This document shows positions 16,865 to 18,490 of a stretch of 18,490 bases of DNA, piece by piece. Position 1 is the stretch's first letter, and each line of letters opens with the position of its first letter. The notes below the pieces were generated by a model. That model did not search any database, had not been told where the DNA came from, and saw only the letters and a list, made by a program, of their open reading frames with translations. Origin of the DNA: Tieghemiomyces parasiticus (lineage: Eukaryota > Kickxellomycota > Dimargaritomycetes > Dimargaritales > Dimargaritaceae); the NCBI GenBank assembly GCA_027575765.1, contig JANBPT010000940.1:1-18490 (forward strand). The letters run 5' to 3'. A program made the position numbers and the translations under genes.

Positions 16865-17211
16865 GGTTGAACGTGGTTTAAATGGAATGAGGAAGTAGCA
16901 AGCACGTAGAAAATAGCCAGGTAAGGGCGATATCGAAGGTGAAGGCGGCTTCGGGGGCTGGGTGGTACCCTCGTTAAGGGAAGGAGGAAGGGGGGAAGTC
17001 GATGACGATTTAGGGACAAGCCTGCGGAGGGAGTGAAGAAGAAGCCGGAGGGTTAACGCTTGTGGGGAAGCGGAGGGGGGGGGGCTATAGTCGCCTAATA
17101 CTGTACGGCGTACAGAAGAATGGACGATGGGCAATCCTTTATAGTAGAGCAGTTGACACAGTAATAGTGGATGTATATAGGCGACACTCCCTAAAGGCAA
17201 GGCCCTCTCAT

Positions 17212-17218
17212 TTATATA
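17212..17218 (-). promoter_or_regulatory. Candidate TATA box of the AN1 gene
   Basis: TATATAA on the minus strand lies about 350 bases from the AN1 ATG, implying a long leader. TATAAAG at 17137-17143 is an alternative with a shorter leader. Neither can be preferred from sequence alone. Confidence 0.3.
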
Positions 17219-17771
17219 CTTTACAGCGACTGACCAACCTTTTGCGAAGCGAAGTGAAGGCCAGCTGGGATCTACTACCATCTTCGAGAGGCCCCCATGC
17301 CTTGGTTTTATTTGTCATCCGACTGCGGCGCAAGGGCTCTCTTAATGGCCAGTTGGTGGCTGCTTATTGGTGCCCACTGAATTTAATGTGATTCCGAAGA
17401 CCCTAGAAGGTACGATAGCGAAATCAAGGGATGACAAGTGACTAGCTGGTTCGATTTTTTTTGGGTCATGCTGTGACCGAAGGTGACGGAGTGGGCCAAG
17501 GATTCAAGGCAGAGGCGAAGTTAGGCCATTATCATTATACTAGTTTATTACTTTTCCACCTACTCACTTTGGCAGCGCGGCTAACACACCTGGAATTGGT
17601 AGTAATGCACTATCCACCAACGGATGGGAGGTGGTAGGGGCAGTTGGGCCTGCTGCGCCGGTGCCACTATTCCAACCCGACTCACCCCTAGAGCACTGCG
17701 TTGCCACGCCCTGGGTACCTAACCTGACGAGCTAATTGTACGCCAACCTCCCATATCTCAGTGCCAATTGG

Positions 17772-17787
17772 CTCTCTCTCTCTCTCT
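17772..17787 (+). repeat. (CT)8 microsatellite
   Basis: Eight perfect CT units in non-coding sequence, followed by a TGTCCCAG sequence and a TATATA stretch. Confidence 0.85.
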
Positions 17788-18173
17788 GTCCCAGATCTAT
17801 GTTAGAATACTATATATACTAACCCTGCTACCCAGTCTTCATGCAGGCCGTTTCAGAGAAGTCCCAATGGGGTACTGTACTCGTGACCCTCTTTGCGGCT
17901 CCAGTCCAGGTAAACAGACCAAAACAGTAACGGCTGATGGTATGGGGGGTTAGGCTGATACCACGCGTCTTGGCAACCAAGCCCAACGGGTTCCAGCCAT
18001 TCATGCTGTAAAGCACAGGATGCCAAAATAGACCATTATAGCTCAAAATAGCACAGTGATGTGAAAAATATTTACATTGAGACAATGGTCCCAGTTGCCA
18101 GTGGACACGGGTTGACTTGATAAAGTGTCCCCCAGCTTCAGGTGGCCAAATCCACTAATCGTACTAAATATCC

Positions 18174-18180
18174 TATATAA
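18174..18180 (+). promoter_or_regulatory. TATA box of the secreted-protein gene
   Basis: TATATAA stands 123 bases upstream of the ATG at 18297, the same spacing as the TATA boxes of the genes starting at 2268 and 5135. The leader downstream is C/T-rich. Confidence 0.6.
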
Positions 18181-18296
18181 ACACCAACCATTTCTGAAGC
18201 GACTCACCATCCTGAATTCCACACCAACGTAGTTTCCAGCCTCATCTAGCGCTTGATCTTCAAATATTTCGTTTCCTCACCCACCGTTTCGTGACT

Positions 18297-18490
18297 ATGA
18301 AGCTCCCCACCATCACCAGCTTGGTTCTGGTCGCCTTGCAATTGGGTGTCCTGGCCCTCCCTTCTAATTACGGCGGCGGCGGCCTCGTCAAACGGGACAA
18401 ACCGGCTCGCTGCTTGCCGCAGCCCAGTCCATCCACCTCTCCCATCGAGTCCTCCACGACTTCGTCCCCTACCAGTATTCCGACCGACCC
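18297..18490 (+). CDS. Secreted Ser/Thr/Pro-rich protein, 5' end only
   Basis: The open frame runs from the ATG to the window edge (64 codons plus two bases). Residues 1-20 are a clear signal peptide (MKLP, then a run of Leu, Val and Ala, ending GVLA), with cleavage likely around residues 20-23. A Gly-rich stretch leads to Lys32-Arg33, a typical Kex2 processing site, so a short pro-segment is likely. The mature part begins DKPARC and becomes Ser/Thr/Pro-rich, as in O-mannosylated cell-wall or secreted proteins. A TATA box lies 123 bases upstream. The function cannot be assigned because only the low-complexity N-terminus is present; the catalytic or structural domain, if any, is beyond the window. 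Confidence 0.75.
   Translation, partial: MKLPTITSLVLVALQLGVLALPSNYGGGGLVKRDKPARCLPQPSPSTSPIESSTTSSPTSIPTD

Larger units (their letters stand above)
16865..18173. other. Divergent promoter region of AN1 and secreted-protein genes
   Basis: The first 400 bases hold the AN1 leader: a 10-G run (poly-C in sense) at 17075-17084, and TATA-like sequences on the minus strand at 17137-17143 and 17212-17218. A (CT)8 microsatellite lies at 17772-17787. A possible tiny split frame at 17841-18180 is discussed as a finding. Nothing else is convincing. Confidence 0.4.

Noticed and set aside
17240..17262. Heat-shock-element-like GAA repeats upstream of the AN1 gene
   Set aside because: The GAA units run in direct orientation (GAAGC GAAGT GAAGG) rather than the inverted nGAAnnTTCn arrangement.
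16865..17281. N-terminal extension of the AN1 protein in the open upstream frame
   Set aside because: The extension is Pro/Ser/Leu low-complexity, passes through the poly-C run and TATA-like sites, and family members start directly before the first AN1 finger, as with the ATG at 16864.

Overview
The window looks like nuclear DNA of a filamentous, early-diverging fungus. The signs are compact genes with short GT-AG introns, CTAAC or CTGAC branch-point-like sequences before acceptors, TATA boxes about 100 bases upstream of start codons, pyrimidine-rich leaders, and fungal-type products (a NIPA-family transporter, a Kex2-type secreted protein, a Ty3/Gypsy-like Gag). The taxonomic placement is inference. 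I see no bacterial operons, rRNA, tRNA or CRISPR.

Layout: (1) 1-500, a decayed-looking minus-strand fragment in two frames, weakly like a Kre9/Knh1-type secreted domain. (2) 2137-2768, a small two-exon plus-strand gene with its own TATA box, possibly an Sm/LSm-like fold. (3) 5002-6166, a TATA box and a 343-residue stand-alone retrotransposon Gag-like protein without recognisable protease, reverse transcriptase or integrase. (4) 8398-10398, a large NIPA-type magnesium transporter with a 220-residue low-complexity loop. (5) 11456-12439 (minus), a mitochondrial-type membrane J protein with a split J domain. (6) 13653-15067, an RRM plus zinc-knuckle plus Arg/Asp-Arg/Ser splicing-factor-like protein whose reading frame appears to need a 4-nucleotide microexon. 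(7) 15830-16864 (minus), a three-exon protein with two AN1 zinc fingers of the ZFAND2/Cuz1 type, ending in two SUMO-interaction-like motifs. (8) 18297 to the right edge, the 5' end of a secreted Ser/Thr/Pro-rich protein.

The genes do not form a pathway. The transporter and J protein are convergent, as are the RRM and AN1 genes, with poly(A) signals of the latter pair facing each other. J protein/RRM and AN1/secreted protein are divergent pairs. J protein and AN1 protein both belong to proteostasis, but nothing in the sequence links them. Intergenic stretches are long (0.8-2.2 kb), AT-richer, and carry repeated poly-C runs. The most striking points are the microexon, the solo Gag with its 42-nt repeat-flanked in-frame insert, and the paired SIM-like tail of the AN1 protein.
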